Source: Amblyornis subalaris
Lineage: Eukaryota; Chordata; Aves; Passeriformes; Ptilonorhynchidae
Assembly (NCBI GenBank): GCA_018881555.1
Contig: JACAXG010000074.1
Coordinates: forward strand, 3,107,081 to 3,171,080
Reading direction: 5' to 3'
Length of the DNA stretch: 64,000 nt
Position numbers and translations under genes: made by a program. Positions within the stretch are counted from its first letter, which is position 1, and the number at the start of each line of letters is the position of its first letter. Positions 28,208 through 38,977 of the stretch are shown piece by piece. The notes below the pieces were generated by a model. That model worked only from the letters and a program-made list of their open reading frames with translations. It was not told the origin of the DNA and did no database searches.

Positions 28208-28245
28208 ATTTACATTGATGTAAATGAGTACCGATTAAATGAGAC
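28208..28245 (+). repeat. Possible ancient amniote repeat tail
   Basis: TTTACATTGATGTAAATGAG followed by TACCGATTAAATGAGACC could be the segment that in better copies reads as TTTACACCAGTGTAAATGAG and GAGAATCAGGCCC. It is short and only half matched, so the call is tentative. Confidence 0.28.
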
Positions 28246-31124
28246 CAAGATTTTTAAATAGAATTAAAGTATTCTTCTCCATGAGAGTGCACTACTGATT
28301 TTGCTAGCACCTTACCAGCTTCCAGAGTGCAGCAGTTTCAGTATCTAGGAGGAGGCTTTTCCCAAGGCTCACTCACTGTGCTTCTTAACGAAGCGCTCTG
28401 GATGGCTCACCTGGCTTCCCTTTAAATTTACACATCTAAAAAATGACTTCAGCGCCAACCCACTGGAGNTGATCTAGGTTCCCTCAAGTCTCATGGAACT
28501 CAGCTCATGTTCATCAAGAGCTTCTCTGAGTTGCAAGTCAGTGAGGTGTGAAATGCTTGTGGTTTGATGATTCACAGAACTCTCACCGTGAGCCTTAATT
28601 AATCAATCTTTGCAAGGAATTTGAAATCCTTAGATGAAAGGCTCTGTAGCTGCAAAACACTCTCATTACAATGGCCACCACTTGTCTTCATGGGGACCTC
28701 ACTTTTATCATTGTTTTTTGTACCACCGCAATAGCTTTTATGTTGAAAGGGGAAGAGCTGTGTAAACATGTTCACCAGCAAACACTTCTCAGGCTGGTGG
28801 TTTAAAAGAAGCTATGCTTGACAAGCAACACAACTTTCCTTACAGCCATGTCATCCCAAGCTGTGATCTTGTCAGGCTGCAGACAGTAAACGAGACTGGG
28901 CTGGGTCAGCAGGCAATGATGCTAATGATTGAGAAAAACACAACATCTGAATCCAAATTCCTCCACTGTGGTGCCCTCACAGAGCACTGGGAGCCCATGA
29001 ACTGTTCTCATGTACCACTGTGGCATGAATTAAAGCAAAAAAACTCTTCTCACGGTCAGTAAACAATATCTTAATTCTTTGCACAGTGAAATTACTGATT
29101 TAGCATACCCCCATAGCACGTGATGTAACTTCATTGAAGGCATAGAAATCTACCCCAAAGAGTGTAGAGTCTGCATCCAGAGCATGGGTGTGTCACTGGA
29201 TGTGGGTGAACAACAGAAGGAAAGAGAGAGGTATGAAGAATGATGTTAAAATTATGTCGTATTTGTGTCAGATGTGGTTTTAATTTTCCCACACATGGGA
29301 AAATACAAGCAATACTTTGCTTGGCTTGCATGTTCACAGCTCTCAGTTTCACAGATAGATCCCTTTCTCCTGGTACTTGGACCAGAGTGGTTTTCAATCA
29401 TCTAATGCATTCCTATTTGAGAGGGAATAATTAATGAAAATAACTTGCACAGGTACTTGCACTGGAGTTCGAGTCNCTGGCTTTCTCTGATTTTTGGTAT
29501 AGAAATTGTGTATTCATATTACAGATTAGACATTAAGGAAAAGAGATTGAGATAATTGACTCATCTACAACTAGAATGTCATGTCTAGTACATGAAGTCT
29601 CTGAGGTGGAGAAATCTTTCTAACTCTGGTTGCAGAACTGTGTCGGGCTGTTACAGGTGCAATATGAAATTGTTGTTGTATTGTTAGTGTTCCATAAATA
29701 ACCCTGGTTTTTGCCCAGTGTGCCAAGTAGCCAGCATACAAAGATAATAACACAACAAAGAGTATAGGTTGTGTTCAGCTGCTGAATTCCCAAACCTGTT
29801 GAGATTTGAGGTTTGTTTTGGAGTTGATACCCAAGTCCCGGCTTGTCCTTTACCATCTGTTTAAAAGTAGTTGGTGAACATAATGAGAAATTGGAGCACG
29901 TTTGGGGTCTGTAGGACTCAGATGGAGACTACAGATCATGTTAAGGAGACATAAAAAACAAGCACTAAAAGATGTGTAAAAGGGCAGGAGAAGGATGGTG
30001 CTTCCTGGAATTCTCTATGCACCAATTGCAGTAATAGTTCAAGGATATGCTATTAAACTCTGTGTTCAAAACCAACATTCCAAAATCTGCTGCAAAACAC
30101 CGTAAAGAAAGGTACCACATAAATCTCACAGTAGACGTGAGCCTCTGTCTTCAGCAGTATACCCAGGTAAAGAAAGTCTTGTCTATACAACACTCAAACA
30201 CAGTAATCTTACTTTTCCACTGATTCTGTCTTCTGATCTTTCCAACTTGGCTTCTTTCCCATCTAGGTTTAGGTATATAACTCACTTCTGATCGCGTCTG
30301 GAAAGTTCTTCTAAACATAATTTTTGCATATCGTACATGATCTGCGATCAGCTTAGTTTGGTTGAAGCTATTGTTTGGTATTTAGGATACCTGTGTAACT
30401 GGTTGTGCAAAAATTGCTCCTCTAATCTGGTAATGTGTCTAAAACCTCAGATGCAACAGGAGAAATGCTTCTTGGCTGATTCCAGTGCTTGGGATAGAGC
30501 AGAAGAAGGAGGACCACCCATGTAATTTTTATATTGAGGCAGTGAAGAGCTTGGAAAGTCCCAGGCCAAAGTTGCTCCAATTTCAATGTTCTTTACACAT
30601 TAAATGATCAGATCATGTCCTAGCTCCTTAAGAGCTCACACTTGTATCCCACTGGCAGAGAAGAAAATGAGGAAAAATCAGTTTGTACCTAGGGAACTCT
30701 ACCATATGGAACTTATTGTCTGTTGTTTCTATGCCTGTAAGTTCTTTTCACGGTCTTAAAAAATTTCAGTGCCTTAGAAAAAAGGAAGAATAAAGTTTTG
30801 TCTACGAGGCAGCATCCAGGATCAAGGCAGTTTGGGGAAGAACAAGCCTGAGCACGGAGCTGCAACAGCCTCACCCCTGCTGGGCTGCTGAATTCAACAA
30901 TCCCAGCCATACCTAGGCTTTCCTACATAAGATTTTATGAAGAAAGTAGTAGAAAAACGCTGGAAAAAAAAAGACATTTCTCACATTCACAGATTTGCCT
31001 GGATTTTCATGGTAGTGCAAGATAAAATCATAATTACGCAAGTATAGTTCTGAAATTAATGAGAGATAGATTTGAAAAGTTCAGTGTACAAATTCATTTG
31101 GCCTAATGGAAATTTACTGTTTCC

Positions 31125-31350
31125 TTTAAAAATACCTGATTCTGATCATTAACCAGCCATAAGGCTACTGCCTATATGTTGCACAGATCCAAGCTTTTCT
31201 CCATGTCATATTCATACAACCAATTTAGTTGTTTGTGTGTTTCTTGCGCATTTAGCCTCCACTCTGATTTGGCTGCATTTTTATTGATCAATTAATTTGG
31301 ACTGGTAGTATTTATTTTAGCTCTTGATACTTGCTTTCTAAACAGTAGAA
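31125..31350. promoter_or_regulatory. Possible regulatory block
   Basis: The block includes TTCTGATCATTAACCAGCC, TACAACCAATTTAGTTG, TTGCGCATTTAGCC and TTATTGATCAATTAATTTGG. It has CCAAT-like and TAAT-like words without simple repeats. It is weaker than the blocks at 45.6, 50.3 and 61.1 kb. Confidence 0.22.
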
Positions 31351-32199
31351 CTTACTAAGACTTCCTAGATGCAACAGAAGAGAGAGATTTGTATTGCTCA
31401 TTTACTTTCATCTAATACATTTGTGAATTACTTCCTTAGTTTCTCAAAGTCCAGTAAAAAATTAAAATTGATTAATTTAATGAAACAACATTGTCCCAAA
31501 GTCAAGTATCTCAAATATTCATTTTTTATTAAACAGTAATTTCATTCACACTTTCAAATTGCACTTTGTTCAAAGGTCTCATGAAAAGAAATTTCTTTTT
31601 TTTTCCCCTGTCCTTCTAAAATAAATGTTGAGAGGATTCAGCCTTCAAAGAGCTCATAGAATCTGATATAGAAATAATCCAAGAGGATTTCCATGATGAT
31701 AGGAATATGATCCAGGCTACACTTTAAGGAAATGGCATAAAAGCAAATGTTAGAAAAGTTAGATTAATAAGTAATCATTTTCTCTGACAATAAAATCAAG
31801 TGGAATAGGCTAGACATGAGTGGAATGCATAAGTCATTGCTTTAAAAATGGGGTGGGGCAAGCAGCATTTGGTCAGGTGTGCACAGGATCCACACTTCAA
31901 TTTTGAGTCAGCCTCTTAAAAAATCAAGTTAATTATTGTTTGGAAAAGGAACAGCAGGTACTGCTCTGCTTGGAAATGGAGGCTCTACAGCAAGACACTG
32001 AACAGATGCAAATGGCTGAGAAGTGGAAAGTGAGAGCCTGTGAGACCACAAAGCTGCTGTGTTTTAGAAGAAAGAAAAATGGTGGGTTTTGTTTACTGAT
32101 ATTGAGTCCTGTTTAGTTGTATGAATTAAGTGACACACAAATATTTTTATGACTGCATTTATTCTCCATAACAATATGAATGAGCCACTGAATAATAAC

Positions 32200-32480
32200 C
32201 AAGTCCCTTGTGACTGCAGAAGAAGGGTGATTAAATTATAATCACATTGGATTAATTAATCTATAATATTTGTTCTTTATATGAAAGAGGAAAATCAGCC
32301 TTCAACATAAAGGTTATGTACTCATGAGGTCTGTGTCTTAATAAAGAAAAGGCTTTGGGAAAAAGCTTGACAAGCCCCTCAGATATGATATGTTGTAAAT
32401 GTAGACAGAAGGTTATTACTGATATAAAATACATTCAATGTAATTATCAGCCACAACAAATAATCAGAGAGATGATAATG
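32200..32480. promoter_or_regulatory. Candidate AT-rich regulatory block with a TAAT palindrome
   Basis: GATTAATTAATC at 32250-32261 is a perfect 12-bp palindrome. Eight bases upstream, GATTA (32229-32233) and TAATC (32239-32243) form another inverted pair. Paired-class homeodomain dimers bind inverted TAAT cores (established). The surrounding DNA is AT-rich, so chance occurrence is a real alternative. Confidence 0.28.
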
Positions 32481-32481
32481 A

Positions 32482-35400
32482 ATAATTAACATTTTTATTT
32501 TTCTGTAGTAATGTGTCTAATAGATAAGTGCACAACATAGAATTAATTTATTATGCTATAGCATTTTAGTAATGAAAACTGTATCATCAAAATATCTCTT
32601 CAGTGGTAGTGCAAGATATCAGCTTAAGTAACTGATAAGGCTTATTCCTTTGTTTTCCCCACCCAATTGTACTGAAGATGCCCTGAAAGCAAGGAACTAG
32701 CAAAAGAAACTATAATAATCTTGAAAGAAAACCATAATGAAAATATAAAACTTATGACCTGATCCTCTTGTTCCAGTAAATCAAAATATGCAGGTTATTT
32801 GCAAAGAGGACTCTTAATGCACTACATTCAATTTATACACATTCTATTTTAATTTCATTTTTGTTGGATTTGTTACTAGCAAATTCTGGCTTTAACACTT
32901 TCCAAATAAAATACCAGTTGCATCTTGTAAGGAATCAATTAGTGTGTCGAAATAACCTGTGTTCTGAATAAGAAAATTTATGTACGAAAGTTAATGAACA
33001 TGTAGATTTTTATTACTTAAATCCAACCATTTATATATGGGAANGATATTCTTAATGTTTTCAACTGCTCATATGGCTCATTTTACGAAGAGTGCTTTTA
33101 TATATATGACTTTTAAATAACAAGAAATAACGTTTATTTTTAAATTGATTTTTTTTACCAGTGGGAGATAAAAACATTGTTTATCATATTGTGTAAAGAC
33201 AGTCATCTGCACAAGTGGCATTTCTGAAACCCTGGAGCTCTGAGCAGACATGCCCTGTGCTTTTGATACCCAAAGTGTGATTTTTACTATGTTTTTAAAA
33301 TTTTCTAATAAAGCCTGAACTGTAATCAGACACCTAAAAGCCCTTGGACCTCAGCTTGGTTCAGTTTCTTGGTCTGCAGTTTAGTTAAGCCTAATACTGG
33401 TGATATCTCTGGTGGTATCACTGGCTACAACTGGTGATTAATTATGGTGTGTTTCACAGAGTATTGCTCATGCTGATAATATTGTATTAAGTAAAACTTT
33501 GAAAACACATTTTTTTTGTTCTGCAGTACTTGGGGACCAAAGGTAGAGAGAGTCAGACTGCGCCCTGAGAGTGTGAAGGATACAGTCCTGTCCAGCAGCC
33601 AGCTCAGATCCTGGGTAGAGAAAACAGCTCTTGTGGTGCACTGGGATATCAAAGCTGAAACTTTCATCGTTTTAGGACTTGTTTTCATATGGTTCCTCTT
33701 TAATCTGCTACCATGCAGTCCCGAGGATGTCTTTGAGGAAGAAGGGAGGCTGTGTGGACAAAGAAAGTAATGGAGGAGCATATTTCAGGCAAAAAAGAGA
33801 TGAAGTGTGTCTGGTGCTTAGAAAGTCTTGTTTTAATATGGTTTGTAGGCCTGGAGATGCAACAATCTGGTTAATCCTGCCTGCTGTAAATTACACTAAT
33901 AATCCTCACCAAGACAAACACTTCCACTTTTTCAGGACACTACAGAGGTAAAAATACGTTGCAAATGCTCCACTGCAAAGGCAGCTCACCAACACACAGA
34001 CCTGCTTCTGGGATCAGAGAGGGGACGCTGGTTTACATGTGTTAGAAGACCAAGACCTTAGTGGTCATGTTCTTGATCAAAAACCCTGGCACAGTGGAGA
34101 TCAGGGCAGAAAGTTTTCTTTCAATATGTAACTAAAGTATGATATTTAATCATTCTAGGGAGTCACCACTCAAGGATTTTCTTTAATTTACACCACTGGG
34201 TAAACAGTCAATGGTAATGCCAATTTTGAGGGAGGTGATATAGGCTGAGGAGTCCATGGGCAAATTTAGGGACCCCTAAAGTGGAGGATCCTGAGCTGTC
34301 TAGGGAGTCTGCTCAGTTACTATTCAGAAGCTCCATTGTCTTCAGTCTGTATCGCTCCTCAGGGCTCCCAGGCTGAATTTTTATTTTTTTTTATTAACAG
34401 CTCCATCAGTTTCTCTTTCTGAGCAATATTTTAGCATTTCTCTTTCTTCTTTTTTTTTTCTTGTTCTCCAAGGTCTGCTTATTAAATTACTATGCAACTG
34501 TGGTACTAAATCTTATCTTTTGACTGTAGTGCACAGAAGAGGCAGATAAGACTTGAGGGGAGGGACAAACCATTTGTCTATCAGTAGACTATGAGAAGCA
34601 AGAGAAAGTGAAGAGAGGAAGATGATACTTTTGATGAATATTTGTAGCTGAGCAAGGCAGTGCGCTAAATGGCTTTTCTATTTTCAGTATTGGAGCATAC
34701 TTGTATTTCTAAAAGCAAAAGACTTTTATAAGGCTCTAAATCAAATATGAAGTTTAAAAAAAACTTTAAAAGATTTATAACTGCCTCCAGCAACTTACTA
34801 TTCCCTGCTAGCCAAATTAATCTCCTGTTTACTTCATTGAGCAACATATAGTTCTCAGTTAAGAAAATTTTTGGCTCATCTTACTCAGCTGTATCTTCAG
34901 CAATAGCACGAGGTAGTTTGTAGGAAGTGATTTTCGGGACTATATGGGAGAGGAATTTACAAAGCACTCTGCTGTGGGCACAAAGAGGGTGAAAGTGGAC
35001 ACCAGAGATTCAAAAAAGAAAAAAGGCTTTAACACAGGAAGTTAAATCATTAAACTTTCAAGCTTACTTTTAAAACCACTTTGGCAGCGGCTGGTGTTTT
35101 CCTGATATAATGGTGGTGATTTGCTATTTGATTTGGTCATCAAAAAAGCTAATGACCCAATCTACCCTGGAAAGCAAAGCTATTTGCAATTCAGAAGACC
35201 ATGGAATGTAGTGGGTCCATGTGGGCAATTTCCACCAGGCAAAATAAGTTCCCATTTCCATCCCTGTGGGCACAAAATGTCCTTACTGGGGTGAACAGAG
35301 CAGTGATGCTGCTGGCAGTGCTCATAGGAGGTGCAAAGGGGGATTGTGCTGAAGGGGACTCTCCCTGGGGGCACAAAGTAAAATTTAATTTTTGTTTTTA

Positions 35401-35639
35401 CTGACAACGTCAGTTTTTCCTTTCTTTTTCTAATTTACGTCCAAATAGAGCAAGGATTTCAAAATAAGAGTTGACATTTCATTCTTGTTAAAAAGTGGTT
35501 ATTTCAGCCAGTTTGATGCTGACGAATTACTCAATTCCTTGCTTAAAAAAGGTCCTTAAAAAAAAGTATGCAGATTTATGTTTTGGAAAATCTTGACCAT
35601 CTTTCTATCTTTTCTCAAAGACAAATTTTAAAAAACTAA
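32482..35639. other. Non-coding, no feature recognised
   Basis: AT-rich sequence with short homopolymers. Frames near 33425-33951 overlap on both strands and show no domain. Confidence 0.5.
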
Positions 35640-36060
35640 ACTGCTCCTGTCATCGGGCTAATGGCATAGTGTCCCATACCCCCTCTAAATCCAGTTGTTA
35701 TTGATCAGCTAATACAATATTTAATTATACTCGCAGGGAGAGGGACTTCTTCAGTGTGTGATTCATTATCCCTTATGAATGGAAACTTCTCAATCTTGGT
35801 AGATAACCAATAAGCAAATGTTATTGATTGTTCTCCAACATCAAATAAGGATAATAAATATCACAATTTGGGGCTTGAATGTCACATTCAAGAGAAGCTT
35901 CATAACCATCTGTTAATGAGTTTCTAATCTTTGACCCCGTGGCTAATGCCAGCTGTAGTCTCTTCTTGATCATTACAACTTCCCTGTCACCAAAAGATGA
36001 CTCTGCCTTGGATTATCTACATTAGCACAGGCTGACTGTAAAAATCTTGATAGTGTTGAA
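35640..36060. promoter_or_regulatory. Candidate conserved regulatory block
   Basis: About 400 bp of non-repetitive DNA carries CATCGGGCTAATGG, GTTATTGATCAGCTAATAC, GATTCATTATCCC, GATAACCAATAAG and GTTAATGAGTTTCTAATC. The repeated ATTGAT/TTGATCA and TAATG words suggest homeodomain or TALE-type sites. It ends about 0.5 kb before the solo LTR. No coding or transposon signature was seen. Confidence 0.33.
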
Positions 36061-36783
36061 GGAACTGNACTAAAGCCACTTATCTAGAAAAGAAAAATTT
36101 CTTTGAAGGAAAAATTTATTGGAAAGTAAAGAACTAGCAAGAAAAAGGAGTGGCGAAATAAGAAACAGGTATAAGAAAAGTATGTGTAAGATTGCAAGAC
36201 AGAATTTGTTCTATTACTGAGTAAACTTGATGGCTCACTCCAAATAGAAGAGTTGACTTTCTCATGAGAGACTGGGAAAAGTTACCTGTCTGTTCACTAC
36301 TGCATGCTCTGTCTCTGGTCAAATTAATCCCAAGTGTGTTTTTGAAAAGTTTTTTTCTGGTGATTTAAGTTTAAAGTTAGTAGCCGAGAAATATTGGTTT
36401 GAATCCTGCCAAGCAGAGACGAGAATTTCCTCTTTCATATCTCACTTCCTGGACAAAGGCTTAGCATCTTCTCTGGATGCTTTTCAAAAGTCTGTGCTCT
36501 TCCTTTTACAAACTTGATTGTTTAAGGCTGATCCCTCCCTGTGCAAGAGGAATTTAGCTCTTTGATATGAAGTCCCAAGTAGATGGAGGCTGGTTGTGGT
36601 GGGTTGACTTTGGGTGGATACCATTTGCCCCCCGAGGCTGCTCTATCACTTTCCACCCTCAGCTGGACAAGGGGGAGAGAAAATAACAAAAGGTTCATGG
36701 CCAAGATACGGACTGGGAGAGGTCACTCTCTCCAGAATGGCCATCTTGGGCAAAACAGACTCAGCCTGGGGAAACCAGTTCAA

Positions 36784-36789
36784 TTTATT
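36784..36789 (-). promoter_or_regulatory. LTR polyadenylation signal AATAAA
   Basis: On the minus strand this reads AATAAA, inside the LTR roughly 190 bases before its 3' end. That is where a retroviral LTR carries the signal marking the R/U5 region. The plus strand shows TTTATT. The signal is intact, so the LTR could still terminate minus-strand transcripts. Confidence 0.6.
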
Positions 36790-37019
36790 ACCAACCAAAT
36801 GGTGTAGGATAATGAGAAAGGAAACCAAATTTTTAAAACACCTTTCCCTCCACCCGTTCCTTCTTCCTGGTCTTAGCTTTACTCTGAAATCCCTCACCCT
36901 CCTCCCCACGGTGGCACAGGGGGATGGGAAATGGGGAATGAGGGCTGTGGTCAGTTCATCACGCGTTGTCTCTGCCGTTCCTTCCTCCTCAGGGTGATGA
37001 CTTGTCACACTTTTCCCCT

Positions 37020-37185
37020 GCTCCAGCATGGGAGATCTCCCATGGGACACAGTCCTCCAACAACTTCTCCAACATGAATCCTGGCACAGGGTCCTCCAGA
37101 GACTGACAGGGGTTATCTGTTTTCCCCACAGACTGCAGGGGCACAGCCTGACTCACTGTGGTCTCCACCACGGGCTGAAGAGTTT
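37020..37185 (-). repeat. Degenerate internal tandem repeat of the LTR
   Basis: Within the LTR there are repeated words of the type CTCCAGCATGGG, CTCCAACATGAATCC and CTCCACCACGGG, together with GACTGCAGGGG and GGACACAGTCCTCC. They look like two to four diverged units of a minisatellite that is longer in other copies of this family. Copy number here is low and the units are strongly diverged, which shortens this LTR relative to the long forms I recall. Confidence 0.5.
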
Positions 37186-37195
37186 TTTCCCCTTC

Positions 37196-37202
37196 TTAAA
37201 TA
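37196..37202 (-). promoter_or_regulatory. TATA-like element of the LTR promoter
   Basis: The minus strand reads TATTTAA, followed by GAAGGGG, about 180 bases inside the 5' end of the LTR. This is the usual place for the U3 promoter TATA box in this LTR family as I remember it. Activity is not shown by sequence alone. Confidence 0.4.
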
Positions 37203-37390
37203 CATTATCCCAGAGGTGCTGCCGCCAACGCTGATGGGCTCAGCCTTGGCCATCAGCGGGTCTGTCTTGGAGCCAGCTGGCATTGGCTCCATCAAACACA
37301 GGGAAACTTCTGGCAGCTTTTCACAGAAGGCACCCCTGAGCCCCGCCACTTGCAAAACCTTGCTGTGCAAACCCAGTATACTGATGGAGG

Positions 37391-38939
37391 TAGATGCCAA
37401 AAAACAGATTTTCAGCAGCTAATCTCTTTGCACTAATGTCTTTAAAAATGTCTGGTGCTTTTCAGGAGTCTAGCACTTACCCAGCTATGGAAGAAAAATA
37501 AAATTAAGGCGCTTAGCTTAAATCAAGAAAATATTAAAAAGGAGTCAGCCAGTGATCTGTAAGTCCACTTCTGTGCAGATTAAGATTTTAGGACATGTCC
37601 TTGGAAGTCAAATATTCGCAGTCAAGATGCAGTCATCCTGACTTTTAGACTATCTCAATCTGTTCAATGTGCTCTACAGCAAATAGGATATATTGCAGCC
37701 ATGAGGCCAAGGCATTCTGGGTTCAAAACAAAAACAGATGACCTCTCCCAAATGAAACTTGCCATTAGTTGTCTAAATAACAGAATTCCTCCAATTCCCC
37801 CCAGCCCAAAGCAGTCCAAAACCCATTTGAAAATAGCTTTCACCAAACTGTGTTCTGCATGTTTTCATTCTGAGAATGAATAGATTTGTCTGCAGCGTGC
37901 TTCCTTGGATGAATGATGGACTTTCTAGCCCAAGCATTGAATCTAGTTATCTTTAGTGAACTCAATGTGTTGTGCTTTCATTAAAAGTCTGCAGCAAGTA
38001 CTTCCTGTAGATTTACACCCTCATCCTTTTATTGCTGGAAATCTAATTTTAAAAACTGTCCTGGGACTCTGCTCAAGCGTTAGAATCTTGGCAGGCTTTT
38101 TTGTCTGTGTCATAAAACCCACCCCACTGTCTGGCACAAACGGCAGGGGATGCCCAGGGGATGCCCAGCTGTGGCAGAGCAGGAGGGATACAGCAGAGCA
38201 GGGCTGGCAGAGCTACTGCATGGACTCCAGGCATCAGTTGTTCACTGTATGCCTTTGATTAACCCTTGCTACTTTGACTATCTTCACTGGAAAGTACAAA
38301 AATTTAACTGTCCCTCTCCACCCATAATCCTTCCTTAATTACATTTTGCTTTTATATCTGTTCTGTTCCAATCTGGATTTCACCCTGTGCCTTGTCATTA
38401 TGATGCCTGAGCTCTCAGTCCCTCCTCATATATTCAAACAATCCCAAGGCTGGACTGACCTGCAGCAATTTCCTTCATGTCATTTCTTACTCTTCTCTCA
38501 GTATCAGCTGCAGCACATAATAAGGAACCACTAATGTAGCCTTCTTACATTAAAAGAGCAAGTAGAATGTGTAAAGTTATTAGAGAGAGAGCAGAGAACA
38601 ANAGAAAAAACATCTTCATACTCTTGTGTAGATCTGTGATCCCATGTCGTGAATGCTGAATGCTGTATTTGAGAGACCATCAAGAAGAAACTGGAAAGTG
38701 TCACTGAAGGAAGATGAGGGACTGGGAAGATATGGAATATGTAACATAAACCGGGGACCTTCTGGCTGAGATGTTGGAGCGGATATAAAATGAGGATAGA
38801 TGTTTTTACAGGCTGTATCTGCACTTTCCAATTCATTTCAGAATGGAGTTATTTTTAAATAGATCCTCTTCTTGTCTCCGTTTATCACCTGCTAAGTAAG
38901 TTGTCAAAGCAGTTTTGGTACAAGTACTTAATACTTAAT
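37391..38939. other. Non-coding, no feature recognised
   Basis: Ordinary AT-rich DNA between the solo LTR and the palindrome at 38940. Apart from the 11-bp duplication at 38146 nothing stands out. Confidence 0.5.
38146..38167. repeat. Exact 11-bp tandem duplication
   Basis: GGGGATGCCCA is present twice in direct succession (38146-38156 and 38157-38167). Confidence 0.7.
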
Positions 38940-38977
38940 GGTGAAATTTGTTTACAAGCCAATATGTAAACTTCACC
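38940..38977. repeat. Interrupted palindrome with facing GTTTACA cores and a CCAAT
   Basis: The left arm is GGTGAA (38940-38945), then ATTT, then GTTTACA (38950-38956). The right arm is TGTAAAC (38965-38971) followed directly by TTCACC (38972-38977). All 13 paired positions are exact, with the ATTT as a bulge, and the 8-base centre is AGCCAATA. The left arm contains TGTTTACA, a forkhead-type core, and the centre holds a CCAAT word. It could be a composite protein-binding site or a small hairpin. Confidence 0.55.

Larger units (their letters stand above)
23786..31124. other. Non-coding, little recognised
   Basis: A moderately GC-rich stretch at about 26680-27260 holds the longest frame of the window (26860-27378, plus strand). 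It begins on TTG, overlaps long frames on the other strand and resembles no protein I know, so it is not called. The rest is AT-rich. A short imperfect tandem duplication, CCAGAGAGGTG, appears twice near 27993-28020. Confidence 0.45.
36595..37380 (-). mobile_element. Solo LTR of an avian endogenous retrovirus (ERVL-type)
   Basis: A single long terminal repeat of about 790 bp lies on the minus strand. Read on the plus strand it starts TGTGGTGGGTTGAC and ends AAACCCAGTATA. The retroviral 3' end is therefore the canonical CA, while the 5' TG has decayed to TA. The whole length resembles an LTR family I know from bird genomes: a CTCAGCTGGACA segment near the 3' end, a GACTCAGCCTGGGGAAACC-like U5 segment, a degenerate internal tandem-repeat zone, and a promoter-proximal segment with GCTGATGGGCTCAGCCTTGG. 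No gag, pol or env sequence and no second LTR adjoins it, so it is best read as the product of LTR-LTR recombination. The flanks CTGGT (36590-36594) and CTGAT (37381-37385) fit a 5-bp target duplication with one mismatch, the size expected for ERVL. Divergence and the missing TG suggest an old insertion. The family assignment is from memory of the pattern, not from a search. Confidence 0.82.

Noticed and set aside
33425..33951. Overlapping frames of 84-118 codons on both strands
   Set aside because: Mutually overlapping, with no domain and no convincing splice context.
34186..34240. TTTACACCACTGGGTAAACA segment resembling the GTGTAA repeat tails
   Set aside because: Only one half matches and the rest of the expected order is absent.
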